Positions 34,390 through 42,643 of a stretch of DNA of 60,778 nucleotides are shown here, one piece after another; the stretch's first letter is position 1; every line of letters starts with the position of its first letter. Source of the DNA: VFKU01 sp964411925 (GTDB lineage Bacteria > Hydrogenedentota > Hydrogenedentia > Hydrogenedentales > GCA-2746185); NCBI GenBank assembly GCA_964411925.1, contig CAYPNI010000008.1:1-60778 (forward strand). The letters run 5' to 3'. The translations under genes and the position numbers were made by a program. Under the pieces are notes generated by a model that was not told the origin of the DNA, did no database searches, and saw only the letters and a list, made by a program, of their open reading frames with translations.

Positions 34390-34851
34390 ATGGACACCAA
34401 TCGGAGAGACTTCATGAAGGCGGGCGGAATCGTTGCGGCGGCAGGCGCGCTCGGCGCGGCGGCGCCCGCGGGCGCGGTCGAAATCAACGCGGTCAATCCG
34501 ACGCCCGAACAGTTCGAGGCGTTCAAGGCACTGCCGGACGGCGGTCCCGTGCTGATGCTGAATCTGCTCAAGTTCAAGCCGGACGGCGGCCAGGCCGAAT
34601 ACATGAAGTACAGCGCGGGCGTGCAGCCCATGGTCGTCAAGCACGGCGGAAAGATCGTGTTCATGGCGCGGACCGAATTCTGCCTCATCGGAAACGCCGA
34701 CTGGGACGCGGTCGCGATAGTGCAGTATCCGAGCAAGAAGGCGTTCATGGAGATGACGTTCTCGCCGGAGTACCAGGCCATTCACCATCACCGTGAAGCG
34801 GGCCTCCAGGGCCAGGTGCTCTACGCGATGACGCAGGGCGCGCCGGCCTAA
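34390..34851 (+). CDS. Tat-exported DUF1330-family protein
   Basis: The 153-residue product begins with a twin-arginine signal (TNRRDFMKAGG, then an Ala-rich hydrophobic stretch), so it should be exported folded. The mature part matches DUF1330, a dimeric alpha-beta barrel: PVLMLNLLKFKPDGG, AEYMKYSAGV and FMEMTFSPEYQAIHHHREAGL. The His triplet HHH near the end is typical of the family's pocket. GGAGAGGG precedes the ATG. The MFS gene starts immediately after its stop. Export is unusual for DUF1330, which is normally cytoplasmic. Function unknown. Confidence 0.85.
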   Translation: MDTNRRDFMKAGGIVAAAGALGAAAPAGAVEINAVNPTPEQFEAFKALPDGGPVLMLNLLKFKPDGGQAEYMKYSAGVQPMVVKHGGKIVFMARTEFCLIGNADWDAVAIVQYPSKKAFMEMTFSPEYQAIHHHREAGLQGQVLYAMTQGAPA

Positions 34852-36129
34852 GTGCCCCGGCCCGATCCTACCCTCGTGCCCGTGAAGGGCTTCTACGGCT
34901 GGTACCTGCTGGCCGCAGCGTGTTTCATTTACGGATTCGGAATCACGCCGGGGTATTACAGTTGGGGCCAGTTCTTCGCCGGACTCGAGGAGGATTTCGG
35001 ATACACCCGCGCCGACCTCGGCATGTTCTCGGGCATCTTCACGTTCCTCTACAGCGCGGTCGGTCCGCTCGTGGGTTGGGCGCAGCGCCGTTTCAGCATC
35101 CGCTCGGTGATGACGTTTGGCGCGCTCATGATGTCCGTGGGCTACTTGCTCGTGTCGCAAGCGGACACCAAGATCGAGTTCTTCATCGGCTTCTCCGTAC
35201 TCGGCGGCATGGGCGTCGGTCTCTCGACCATCGTGCCGTGCCAGACGCTCGGCCAGAACTGGTTCCTGAAACGCCGCGCGCTCGCGATCGCGTTGATGAT
35301 GGCTTCGGGAGGCGTCGTCGCGCCGTTTGTCACCAACGTTGACGAGTACATCCTCCAGCACTACTCGTGGCGCACCGGCTGGGAGATCATCGCGGGCATC
35401 TCGCTCGGCGTGGCCCTCATCGCGGCCGTGTTCGTCCGCGATACTCCGGAACAAATCGGCCAGCATCGCGATGGCCTGCCGCCCGACACGCAGAACCTCG
35501 CGAAGTCTTCGATCTCCGATCTCTGGACCGCGCGGCAGGCCTTCCGCACGCATCAGTTCTGGCTCATCGTGGTCGCGGGTACGGCCTACGCCGTGCCCTG
35601 GGGCGTCGTGATTTTCCACGGCGCTTCGCACATCCGCGCGATTCCCGGGCTCGAAACCAGCGCCGGCGCGCTCATGGGCACGCTCGCCATCATCAGCATC
35701 TTTGGCCGGCTGTCGGGCAGTCTTGGCGACTGGTTCAAGCCGCAGTCCGTGCTGATGGTCTCGCTCGTGCTCGAAGGCATCGGCTGCGTGGGATTCCTGT
35801 ACACAACGTCCTACTGGATGGGCGTTGCATCGTTCCTGCTGGTCGGGCTCGGGTTCGGCGCGGCGTACGTCAGCATTCCCGTCGTCTTCACCGATTTCTT
35901 CGGCCGCGCCGCGTTTGGGCTCACGTCCGGCGTTCGCATGATGATCACCGGCGTATTCAACGGCCTCGCGCCGTACGCCGCGGGCATGCTCTTCGACAAT
36001 ACCGGTTCGTACACGATTCCGTTCTGGGGACTATTCGCCGTCTCAATGCTCGGCGCCGTCGCCGCTGCCGCGGCGCGCAATCCGGGCGCCCCACGCGCGA
36101 TGGAGAACGTCGCTCGCGTCGCTGCTTGA
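34852..36129 (+). CDS. MFS transporter, OFA/MCT-like
   Basis: The 425-residue protein has twelve predicted helices in two bundles with a central loop (about 200-220). The loop between helices 2 and 3 carries WAQRRFSIR, and WFLKRRALAIALMMASGG is typical of the monocarboxylate/oxalate-formate antiporter group. It starts with GTG one base after the DUF1330 stop, so it depends on that gene's translation. Substrates in the group are small carboxylates. Proximity to the FdhF/FdhD pair makes formate or oxalate conceivable, but I cannot see substrate residues. Confidence 0.88.
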   Translation: MPRPDPTLVPVKGFYGWYLLAAACFIYGFGITPGYYSWGQFFAGLEEDFGYTRADLGMFSGIFTFLYSAVGPLVGWAQRRFSIRSVMTFGALMMSVGYLLVSQADTKIEFFIGFSVLGGMGVGLSTIVPCQTLGQNWFLKRRALAIALMMASGGVVAPFVTNVDEYILQHYSWRTGWEIIAGISLGVALIAAVFVRDTPEQIGQHRDGLPPDTQNLAKSSISDLWTARQAFRTHQFWLIVVAGTAYAVPWGVVIFHGASHIRAIPGLETSAGALMGTLAIISIFGRLSGSLGDWFKPQSVLMVSLVLEGIGCVGFLYTTSYWMGVASFLLVGLGFGAAYVSIPVVFTDFFGRAAFGLTSGVRMMITGVFNGLAPYAAGMLFDNTGSYTIPFWGLFAVSMLGAVAAAAARNPGAPRAMENVARVAA

Positions 36130-36206
36130 TCCGCGACTCATGTCGCGCCATTCTTTTCGCTGTCCGGGCGCCTCTGTCTGCCGGGTTCGACCAGGGAATT
36201 CCGCTC

Positions 36207-36782
36207 ATGACAAGACTACTTCGGCTCAGCATCACTGCGGCGATCGTTGCACTTTCTGCGTCGCCCACGGCCGCCTCGGCGCAAGAGGAATCCGCGGCGG
36301 GTTTCGTGGGCGGACTCAAGGATCGTCCGTCTGACGCGGAGGCCCGGCCCGTCCTCAACAACGTCGCGCAGCCCGGCGACGAAATCCTCACGCTGCGCTA
36401 CTTCAAGATAAAGAAGGGGACTTTCCCGGAGTTTCTGAAGGCGAGTCAGGAAGGCGTGTGGCCATTCTTCGAGAAAATCGGGGCGCGCGTCGTCGGCATG
36501 TGGAAGGTGATCCACCCGGAGGTCTCGTCCGATCCGGAAAGCCCGGACTACGACGAGGTCTGGTTGATGACGCGCTACGCGAGTGTCGATCACTGGGCGG
36601 CATCACGCGAACCACAGAAGCACGGCGGCAATGGTCCGGACTGGGTAGCCTGCCGCGACGCGCTCGAAATCCGGCGCTCGCTCACACTGGAGACGCACGT
36701 GCAGTTTCTCCAGGGTAGCACGTGGCAAAGCCCGCCGGCGTTTCTGCCGGGGCTCGAGGAAAGTCGCAACCGCTCAAACTAA
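36207..36782 (+). CDS. Secreted NIPSNAP/dimeric-barrel-like protein
   Basis: The 191-residue product has a signal peptide (cleavage near ASAQEE, about residue 26). The mature part follows the dimeric alpha-beta barrel pattern of NIPSNAP-like proteins: ILTLRYFKIKKGTFPEFLKASQ, WPFFEKIGARVVGMWKV, DEVWLMTRYASVDHW. The frame is open upstream through the MFS gene, but the ATG at 36207 gives a proper signal peptide. It is 77 bases after the MFS gene on the same strand. Together with the DUF1330 gene, the carrier is thus flanked by two exported barrel-fold proteins. Function unknown. Confidence 0.75.
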   Translation: MTRLLRLSITAAIVALSASPTAASAQEESAAGFVGGLKDRPSDAEARPVLNNVAQPGDEILTLRYFKIKKGTFPEFLKASQEGVWPFFEKIGARVVGMWKVIHPEVSSDPESPDYDEVWLMTRYASVDHWAASREPQKHGGNGPDWVACRDALEIRRSLTLETHVQFLQGSTWQSPPAFLPGLEESRNRSN

Positions 36783-36842
36783 GCGACTCCCTCCTGTTGC
36801 GCGGAATCGCGCGCGGCGAAGGTGGGCGTACGTTCGCGCCGC

Positions 36843-37736
36843 TCAGTACGTGCTGTCGAGAAAGTCCCGGATGGCCGCGGTGGTTTCGAGCGGCATCTCA
36901 TTGAGCGAGTCGTGGCTTGCGTTCTCCACGACGAAGTGCTGGGCACGGGGCAACAGCCGGCGAAGTTCCGCGTCGATCAACTCCATCATCGGGCGCGTAA
37001 GTTCTCCGCGCAGGAGGAGGATGGGCGTGTCCAGTTTCGCGACCGCGTTCTTGTCGACGTCCGGAAAGGGGGCGGTGGACGCCACAAGCGCGCCCCATTC
37101 GCGCGCGTTCGCCCTGAGCCTCATCTTGACCACGTCGACCAGCCGGTCGTACGCGCCCGGACGCATCAGGAAATTCCACGCGAGGCGGAGCGAGTCCTCG
37201 GTAAACCCGTTAGAATAGACCTTCGCCGACGGCGCGATTACGTCATTGAACAGGGACTCGTACATTCCCTGGCCACCCTCGATCGTGGGCAGCCATGGAA
37301 CGAGCAAGGGTTCGGCGAGCACGAGCGAACGCACGCGCTCGGGATGCTCAAGCGTAAACAGAAGAGCGGCCAACGCGCCGTGAGAGTGCCCGACCAGGTT
37401 TACCTGTTCGAGCCCGAGCGCATCGAGTAACGCCGCCAGGTCCTGCGCGTCAGTCGTGGCCGAATAGTCCGGCGCCGGGTTGGGGTTGTCGTTCGGTACG
37501 TTGTACCTTCGGCTGTAGGCGATTACGCGGTACCCCCACAGCGCGAGTTCTCGCGAGAAGACGTCAAACTCGCGATAGTCCTGCAGCGTACCGTGCACGC
37601 ACACGATCGGGTCACTCTCGCCCATTTCCGTGTAGTGCAGTTCAACGCCGTTCGCAATAATCTTGACAGGCGGCTCGGCGAGAGCGACGGACCCCGCGTT
37701 CCAAATAAACGCCGTTAGCAATGCTGCCCACTTCAC
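36843..37736 (-). CDS. Secreted alpha/beta hydrolase
   Basis: The 297-residue protein is an alpha/beta-hydrolase of the soluble-hydrolase/esterase type. The nucleophile elbow is GHSHG, the oxyanion region is VCVHGTLQDYREF, and the catalytic His lies in ENASHDSLNEMP. I set the start at the GTG at 37736, which gives a clean signal peptide (V/M-KWAALLTAFIWNAGSVALA) and has AGGG nine bases before it. The ATG 54 bases upstream would overlap the previous gene by 31 bases and add charged residues before the signal. It follows the esterase gene on the same strand. Substrate unknown. Confidence 0.82.
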   Translation of the reverse strand: MKWAALLTAFIWNAGSVALAEPPVKIIANGVELHYTEMGESDPIVCVHGTLQDYREFDVFSRELALWGYRVIAYSRRYNVPNDNPNPAPDYSATTDAQDLAALLDALGLEQVNLVGHSHGALAALLFTLEHPERVRSLVLAEPLLVPWLPTIEGGQGMYESLFNDVIAPSAKVYSNGFTEDSLRLAWNFLMRPGAYDRLVDVVKMRLRANAREWGALVASTAPFPDVDKNAVAKLDTPILLLRGELTRPMMELIDAELRRLLPRAQHFVVENASHDSLNEMPLETTAAIRDFLDSTY

Positions 37737-37759
37737 GGCATCGACCCTCGACGCATGTC

Positions 37760-38728
37760 CTACTCTTCCAGTCCGGCCTGTTTTTTCCATCGGTCGATGA
37801 GGATGTGCAGTTGGGTGACCTGCGGGTCGATCTTGGGCGGATTCCTGAGGCGGCCGATGAATCCGAGCCCGTTTCGAATGCGCGGGAGCATGCTTCGGCC
37901 GACGTGGTCCGCGCCGTATACGAGCCGGTACTCGTGCTCGATCCGGTTGTCATACAGTACGCGGTGCAGGAAATCCGTGCCGCGATCCAGCCCGAAGCTG
38001 TCGCGCGTGCCGGCCTCGATGTACACCGCGAGCCCGGAACTCCGCAACACGCCCGCATAGTCGCGCGCGATCGTCGCTGGATTGTTTCTGGCCCAATACG
38101 CCTCGTCCAATGGCCGTCCGTAAATCTCCTCGAGCAGATCGGGCGCGCGCCAGAACTTGTCCTCGAGCTTTACGTCCTTCCACTCGAAGGCGGGCTCGAT
38201 GCCCGGCTCGAAAGCTATGACGGCGTGAAACCGGTCCGGATTCTTGAACGCCGCGCGCAGCGATCCCATGCCGCCCATGGACACGCCGCCGATGTACGTG
38301 TTCTCCCGCTCCTGCGAAACACGGTATTTCGCGCGCAACGCGGGCAGGAATTCGTCCATCAGGAACGTCTCCCACTTCTGGCTGCCGTCGCGATAGTCCA
38401 TGTAGAAGCCGCGGCCGCACGACGGCGTCGCGACGACCATCTCCGGGCACTCATCCGCCGCCCACGCCTCTCGGAACGCCCCGGCGACATTTTTCAGAAA
38501 TCCGTTGTCGCCGTTGCCACCGTGCAGGAAAATCAGCAGCGGATTCGTCTTGCCGGAGGTCGAGTACCCGTCGGGCAACAGCACGGTGTACGCGACCGGC
38601 GAGGGAACCAGTTGCGTCGCGAGTTCTCCCTCGTCGAATGCCTGGGCCCAAATCGGCGTGGAGACCGAAAACACGAGCGCCCACGCCAGAGATCGTCCCG
38701 CGTGGGCGCCTCGGTGCAATTCTTTCAT
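37760..38728 (-). CDS. Secreted esterase-D-type hydrolase
   Basis: The 322-residue protein belongs to the alpha/beta-hydrolase esterase family that includes esterase D, antigen 85 and feruloyl esterases (PF00756). The signal peptide ends near WAQAF (about residue 30). The nucleophile motif is GVSMGGMGS, the oxyanion loop FLHGGNGDN, and the catalytic acid and His lie in AGTRDSFG and GADHVGRS. It is 23 bases upstream of the GTG of the other hydrolase on the same strand, so the two are likely co-transcribed. Substrate is probably a carboxylic or phenolic ester, but this is not shown. Confidence 0.85.
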   Translation of the reverse strand: MKELHRGAHAGRSLAWALVFSVSTPIWAQAFDEGELATQLVPSPVAYTVLLPDGYSTSGKTNPLLIFLHGGNGDNGFLKNVAGAFREAWAADECPEMVVATPSCGRGFYMDYRDGSQKWETFLMDEFLPALRAKYRVSQERENTYIGGVSMGGMGSLRAAFKNPDRFHAVIAFEPGIEPAFEWKDVKLEDKFWRAPDLLEEIYGRPLDEAYWARNNPATIARDYAGVLRSSGLAVYIEAGTRDSFGLDRGTDFLHRVLYDNRIEHEYRLVYGADHVGRSMLPRIRNGLGFIGRLRNPPKIDPQVTQLHILIDRWKKQAGLEE

Positions 38729-38752
38729 TGGTCCGGCCGCTTCACTGGCCCT

Positions 38753-39301
38753 TCAGGAGTTTTCGTGGCCCATCTTGCGGTTCAGCACGGCGAGGTCCTT
38801 GAAGTAAAGGACCGGGTCGAGCGGCTGGAGGCCCGAACGATACGCCCGCTTCATTCCGAGCGCATCCACCACCGGGGTCACGAAGTTCCCCGTTACGTTA
38901 TTCGGCGCGTCCTCGTGCTCCTTGATCGCGCTCCATTCGTCGATCAGTTTCTTGACTTCGGCGTACTGCTGCTCGGTTACGGTAGCCACGATCGTCGTTG
39001 CCAGCGGCTCCTTATCACTCGCGCGTTCGGACTTGATGGTCTCTTCACCAACCGCCGAGGCTACGGGCTTCCCGGCCTGAATGTTCATCCCAAACGCGCC
39101 CTCGAACGTGTCGCCCTTGTACGCAGCAACCGCGGCCGTCCCGGCGGGCGCACCGGCGGACACAGGCTTGGATACGAATACTACGCGGCACTCCTTGGCT
39201 TTGCCGCCGCTGGCATCGATTTCATACAACGTTTCCCCGGCGAACGCGCCGGTGGCGGTCAGTGCAATTAACAGGGCAAACAGCGCAATCGACGATTTCA
39301 T
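38753..39301 (-). CDS. Secreted protein of unknown function, 182 aa
   Basis: The product has a signal peptide (MKSSIALFALLIALTATGAFAG) and a mature domain with short beta strands, for example CRVVFVSKPVSAG, and a helix TEQQYAEVKKLIDEW. A conserved-looking motif PLDPVLYFKDLAVLN lies at the C-terminus. I do not recognise the family. GGAAGGA precedes the ATG at 39301. It lies upstream of the two hydrolases (24 bases to the esterase) and downstream of the carboxypeptidase, so the four genes form a secreted-hydrolase block on one strand. Confidence 0.65.
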   Translation of the reverse strand: MKSSIALFALLIALTATGAFAGETLYEIDASGGKAKECRVVFVSKPVSAGAPAGTAAVAAYKGDTFEGAFGMNIQAGKPVASAVGEETIKSERASDKEPLATTIVATVTEQQYAEVKKLIDEWSAIKEHEDAPNNVTGNFVTPVVDALGMKRAYRSGLQPLDPVLYFKDLAVLNRKMGHENS

Positions 39302-39384
39302 GGCGGTGAATCCTTCCGTTAGCTCCGCACCCGTGGAGAAGATCGAGAATAACACAAAACGCCAACTGTCAAAACAGCGCGGGT

Positions 39385-42003
39385 CTATAACGTGCTCGCC
39401 TGGATCGCGTTGAACAGAATCTTGAACGTCCCATGCGGCTGGCCGCGGCGCTGCAGGGAAATGCCGAAGAGGAAAATCTTCCCCTCGCCGTAGCCCACTT
39501 CAACGATCGCGGGCTTGTCGCGCACGAGTTCTTCGCCGCGAATCCAGCCGCTTTCGAGCAGGACGGTGTCCGAATAGCGCGAGATCACCTTGACGGGAAA
39601 CCGCTTGGCCGCGGAACGATTCGGATCGAGCGACTCCTTCTCCTCCGCAGGTTCGCCTTCCGGCGCGGCGAGCTCGAACACCTGCGACTCCGCGAAGTAT
39701 CCGGAGTACCACTCGGGCATGCCATACCCCACGGGGTGCGAGGTGTCGATGTGCAGGCGAAGGATCGATCCCGGAGAGTAGAACTCCGTCGTCGGCTTGC
39801 CGCGGACGACGTTGCGCACGGGCACGTTGAAGTAATCGATCACGAGATTGCTCGACTCGTCCATGCAGATGAGGGTCCCTCCGGCCGCGACGAACTCCTG
39901 CAGGGCCACTACGCCCTCGTGGCCGATGCCGCCCACGTACTCCGGCGCGGTCGAGTCCTCGGGATAGCCGTTCACGATCCATTCCGGCCCGGCGGACGGC
40001 AGGATGATGCAGTCATACCGATCGCGAAGGTTTCCCGCGCGAATGCCCGCGTTGTGAATTGTGTCGTACGGAATCTCATGGTTGTCCAGCGCGAGCCGCG
40101 TCCACCCCTCCTCCATGCTCGCGATGTACGGCTGGTACAGCGCCGTCCGTGCCGGTTCGGCGTTCGTCGCGCCGCCCGAGGAATTCGTCACATTCTCGTT
40201 CGTCGCCTCGATGCGCAATGATAGATCGCCGGCGAGTTCCTGCAGCTTGGCCGCCGGAAAATCTTTCGATTCGACAAGCGCCGACCCCGCCGGCATCTGA
40301 TTCGTCGCGCCGGACGCCATCACCACGCGGACCGGGATCGTGTTGCGATGCAGGCGTGACAGCAGACGCGTCGCGTCGTTTCCCTGCGGACGGATGAGAT
40401 AGCGTTCGCCTGTACCTGAGACGCCTCCCACCGGGAACGGAACCTCTTCGAGCTTCGTCACCGCCGCCTCGAAGGGACGCGCGACCTCGACGTATCGCAC
40501 GCCCATCTGCAACGGCAGCGTCCATCCCGCCATGTCGTAGGGCTGCTCGGCCGGTCCGCCGGGATACATCTCGCGGTCTGGGTAATGCTGCCGCTCCATC
40601 ATGTCCATCAGGTGCGGACGGAACGGCTGCGCGGTGTACAGGATGCTCGTACCAGCGGGATACTCGACACCGTCAGCGGTGAACGCGGCGTCGGCGCGAT
40701 GCACTTCGATCGCCGTCGCGTGCAGCCGCTCCAGCATTTCGTACGCGCTGCGAGGATCGTGCTGACCGGGCGGCACCAGCCACGCAAACGGCGGCTCGGT
40801 CCGGCCCAATTCGATCGCTTCCTCGCCGAACTGGATGAAATTGCTCTGGAATCGGTCGTGATAGCGCGCGGCGAGCGTGAACAGGCTCATCGCGATGTCG
40901 AATTCGTACTCGACGATGTCGCGCAGCCGCCACCAGCCGCCGGGCCACGGGTCGGGGAAGTTCGTCTGCGCGACGTAGTCCGGCAGGCCGCGCGTGTGGC
41001 CGTCGAGCTCGGACTTGCGCTGGAAGATTGGCGACGCGAGGTTCGCGCTCGCCGCTTCGGTCAGAATGCCGACCATGTTGTGCCGGTACGGCGTCGTACG
41101 GAACCCGCCCGCCCACCAGTTGTCGTAAATCGCGCTGTGCACGACGCCCTTGCGGCCGTTCAGCGCGAGGTCGCCCGCCATGTGCCCGCCGATGATGAGC
41201 AACGTCTGGTCGATGCCGGGGTGCACGTTCTGGTTCTTCGGATCGTAGAACGGCGGCACGAAAAGCCGCGCGCCCTCGTTGCCCATCTGGTGCACGTCCC
41301 ACACGATTGTCGGGAACCATTGCTCGTAGAGCACCTTCGTGGTGTTGCGCGTTTCCTGCAGGTTCAGCATGAACCAGTCGCGGTTGTTATCGTGCCCCGC
41401 GTATTTCTGGTAGAGATTGGGCATGCTCGCGCGGCCTTCCCACGGCGTGCCGATCGACCGCTCGTACCATTCGGCGACCATGATCTGCCCGTCCGGGTTC
41501 GCACACGGCACGAGCAGGATAATGCAGCGGTCGAGGATGTTCGCGATGTCGGGCGTGGTCCGCGCGACCAGGTTGTACGCCAGTTCCATCGACATCTGGC
41601 TCGCCGCGACCTCGGTCGAATGCAACTGGCAGTTGACGAGGATGGGCACCTTGGAGACGCGTACCAGGTCGGCGCGCTCGGATTCGCCGGAGATCAGCCG
41701 CGGGTCGGCGATCTTGCGCTGCCGGGCCTTGTCCACACTGAGGTCGTCGATCGCGTCCGGCGACGTGATCGTCGCCAGGATCATCCGGTTGCCTTCGGTC
41801 GTCGGGCCGATGTCCTCGACAATCAGGCGATCGGAATTCGCCGCGAGGTGTTCGAAGTACTCCACGATCCGTGGCCACTTGACCAGCGTGTAGTCCGCAC
41901 CCACCTCGTGCCCGAGAAACTCCGCCGGGGACTGGAGCTGGCCCCAGGCGCCGGTGCACGCAGCCGCTATGTAAATGGATACCGCCGCACGAACGAGTTT
42001 CAC
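39385..42003 (-). CDS. Secreted M14-family zinc carboxypeptidase
   Basis: The 872-residue protein has a signal peptide and a metallocarboxypeptidase catalytic domain in its first half. Zinc ligands appear as His128 and Glu131 (QLHSTE) and His238 (WDVHQMG). The substrate arginine region is HDNNRDWF (204-211) and the catalytic Glu lies in GILTEAAS (about 317). The second half, about 450 residues, contains beta-rich and Rossmann-like segments (IILPSAGPEWIVNG, FVAAGGTLICMDESS) and resembles a glutamine-amidotransferase-like domain often fused to such peptidases. It would act in the periplasm or outside the cell on C-terminal residues of peptides. Confidence 0.9.
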   Translation of the reverse strand: MKLVRAAVSIYIAAACTGAWGQLQSPAEFLGHEVGADYTLVKWPRIVEYFEHLAANSDRLIVEDIGPTTEGNRMILATITSPDAIDDLSVDKARQRKIADPRLISGESERADLVRVSKVPILVNCQLHSTEVAASQMSMELAYNLVARTTPDIANILDRCIILLVPCANPDGQIMVAEWYERSIGTPWEGRASMPNLYQKYAGHDNNRDWFMLNLQETRNTTKVLYEQWFPTIVWDVHQMGNEGARLFVPPFYDPKNQNVHPGIDQTLLIIGGHMAGDLALNGRKGVVHSAIYDNWWAGGFRTTPYRHNMVGILTEAASANLASPIFQRKSELDGHTRGLPDYVAQTNFPDPWPGGWWRLRDIVEYEFDIAMSLFTLAARYHDRFQSNFIQFGEEAIELGRTEPPFAWLVPPGQHDPRSAYEMLERLHATAIEVHRADAAFTADGVEYPAGTSILYTAQPFRPHLMDMMERQHYPDREMYPGGPAEQPYDMAGWTLPLQMGVRYVEVARPFEAAVTKLEEVPFPVGGVSGTGERYLIRPQGNDATRLLSRLHRNTIPVRVVMASGATNQMPAGSALVESKDFPAAKLQELAGDLSLRIEATNENVTNSSGGATNAEPARTALYQPYIASMEEGWTRLALDNHEIPYDTIHNAGIRAGNLRDRYDCIILPSAGPEWIVNGYPEDSTAPEYVGGIGHEGVVALQEFVAAGGTLICMDESSNLVIDYFNVPVRNVVRGKPTTEFYSPGSILRLHIDTSHPVGYGMPEWYSGYFAESQVFELAAPEGEPAEEKESLDPNRSAAKRFPVKVISRYSDTVLLESGWIRGEELVRDKPAIVEVGYGEGKIFLFGISLQRRGQPHGTFKILFNAIQASTL

Positions 42004-42027
42004 GAATGCCTCCCAAGCTGTCGGGAC

Positions 42028-42441
42028 TCAGGGTTCAATAATCTCCTCCGCGCCGTCTTCATTCAAGAGTTTCAGTGAACTCACCGAACCGTCGGATTTC
42101 AGGATCGTATGGGTCCCGTCTGACACGCCGACGAGCGACACGCCGGACCCCTCATCCGAGGTCGTAATCTTTACGCGGGGCTTGCCGTCTGCCGTGATCA
42201 GCCGGAAGATGACTGTCTCGGGATAGCCGACCTTGCCATCCGGCCATTCGAAGTCCGGGTTGCCCGGTTCGAGCTTCATCTGGACGCGGACCCGGCCTGC
42301 CGAATCCACCAACTCGAATCCGGTCGCGCGAACCATACCAGGTTGGTTCTGCGCGTGCGCCGGGCGCATCTGGATCAATTGGGTGGCGAGCAGACCGAGG
42401 TTAAGGACCGAAAGTACAACGAGAATGCGGGTGACGTTCAT
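42028..42441 (-). CDS. Small secreted/anchored beta-rich protein, 137 aa
   Basis: The product starts with a hydrophobic segment (MNVTRILVVLSVLNLGLLATQL) that may be a signal or an anchor. The rest is a small beta domain with repeated D-G-K-P-like turns: GFELVDSAGRVRVQM, RLITADGKPRVKIT and LLNEDGAEEI. Short proteins of this type are known as conserved hypotheticals. Function unknown. GGAGGG precedes the ATG at 42441. A TATACT hexamer at 42490-42485 (minus) may be its -10 box. The carboxypeptidase gene starts 24 bases after its stop, so it probably shares that transcript. Confidence 0.7.
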   Translation of the reverse strand: MNVTRILVVLSVLNLGLLATQLIQMRPAHAQNQPGMVRATGFELVDSAGRVRVQMKLEPGNPDFEWPDGKVGYPETVIFRLITADGKPRVKITTSDEGSGVSLVGVSDGTHTILKSDGSVSSLKLLNEDGAEEIIEP

Positions 42442-42484
42442 GGCGTAGACCCTCCCCTTCGGGGGCCGTCCCCGAAGCTTTTCG

Positions 42485-42490
42485 AGTATA
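42485..42490 (-). promoter_or_regulatory. Putative -10 box for the small secreted protein and carboxypeptidase genes
   Basis: TATACT on the minus strand is 43 bases upstream of the ATG at 42441. No convincing -35 element lies at 17 bases. Confidence 0.35.
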
Positions 42491-42562
42491 ACGATGCGGG
42501 GCGCTGCGCGGGTGACAGCGCGAAAGGCCTTAGAACATGGGCCTTGACACTTTGTCAGGGAT

Positions 42563-42591
42563 TCGACATCCCCGCAGGAAATCGGTAGAAT
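42563..42591 (+). promoter_or_regulatory. Sigma-70 promoter of the acyl-CoA dehydrogenase pair
   Basis: TCGACA (42563-42568) and TAGAAT (42586-42591) are 17 bases apart, 52 bases upstream of the first ATG. A short inverted repeat TGACA-CTT-TGTCA (42545-42557) lies just upstream and could bind a regulator. Confidence 0.6.
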
Positions 42592-42643
42592 CCGGAATTT
42601 AGTACACATACGAACTATCGGACGACCCGAGAGGATTCTTCCC

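Noticed and set aside
40585..42078. A 497-codon open frame on the plus strand opposite the M14 carboxypeptidase
   Set aside because: The opposite strand has full catalytic motifs and a signal peptide. The plus-strand product is Arg/Val/His-rich, a typical antisense shadow.
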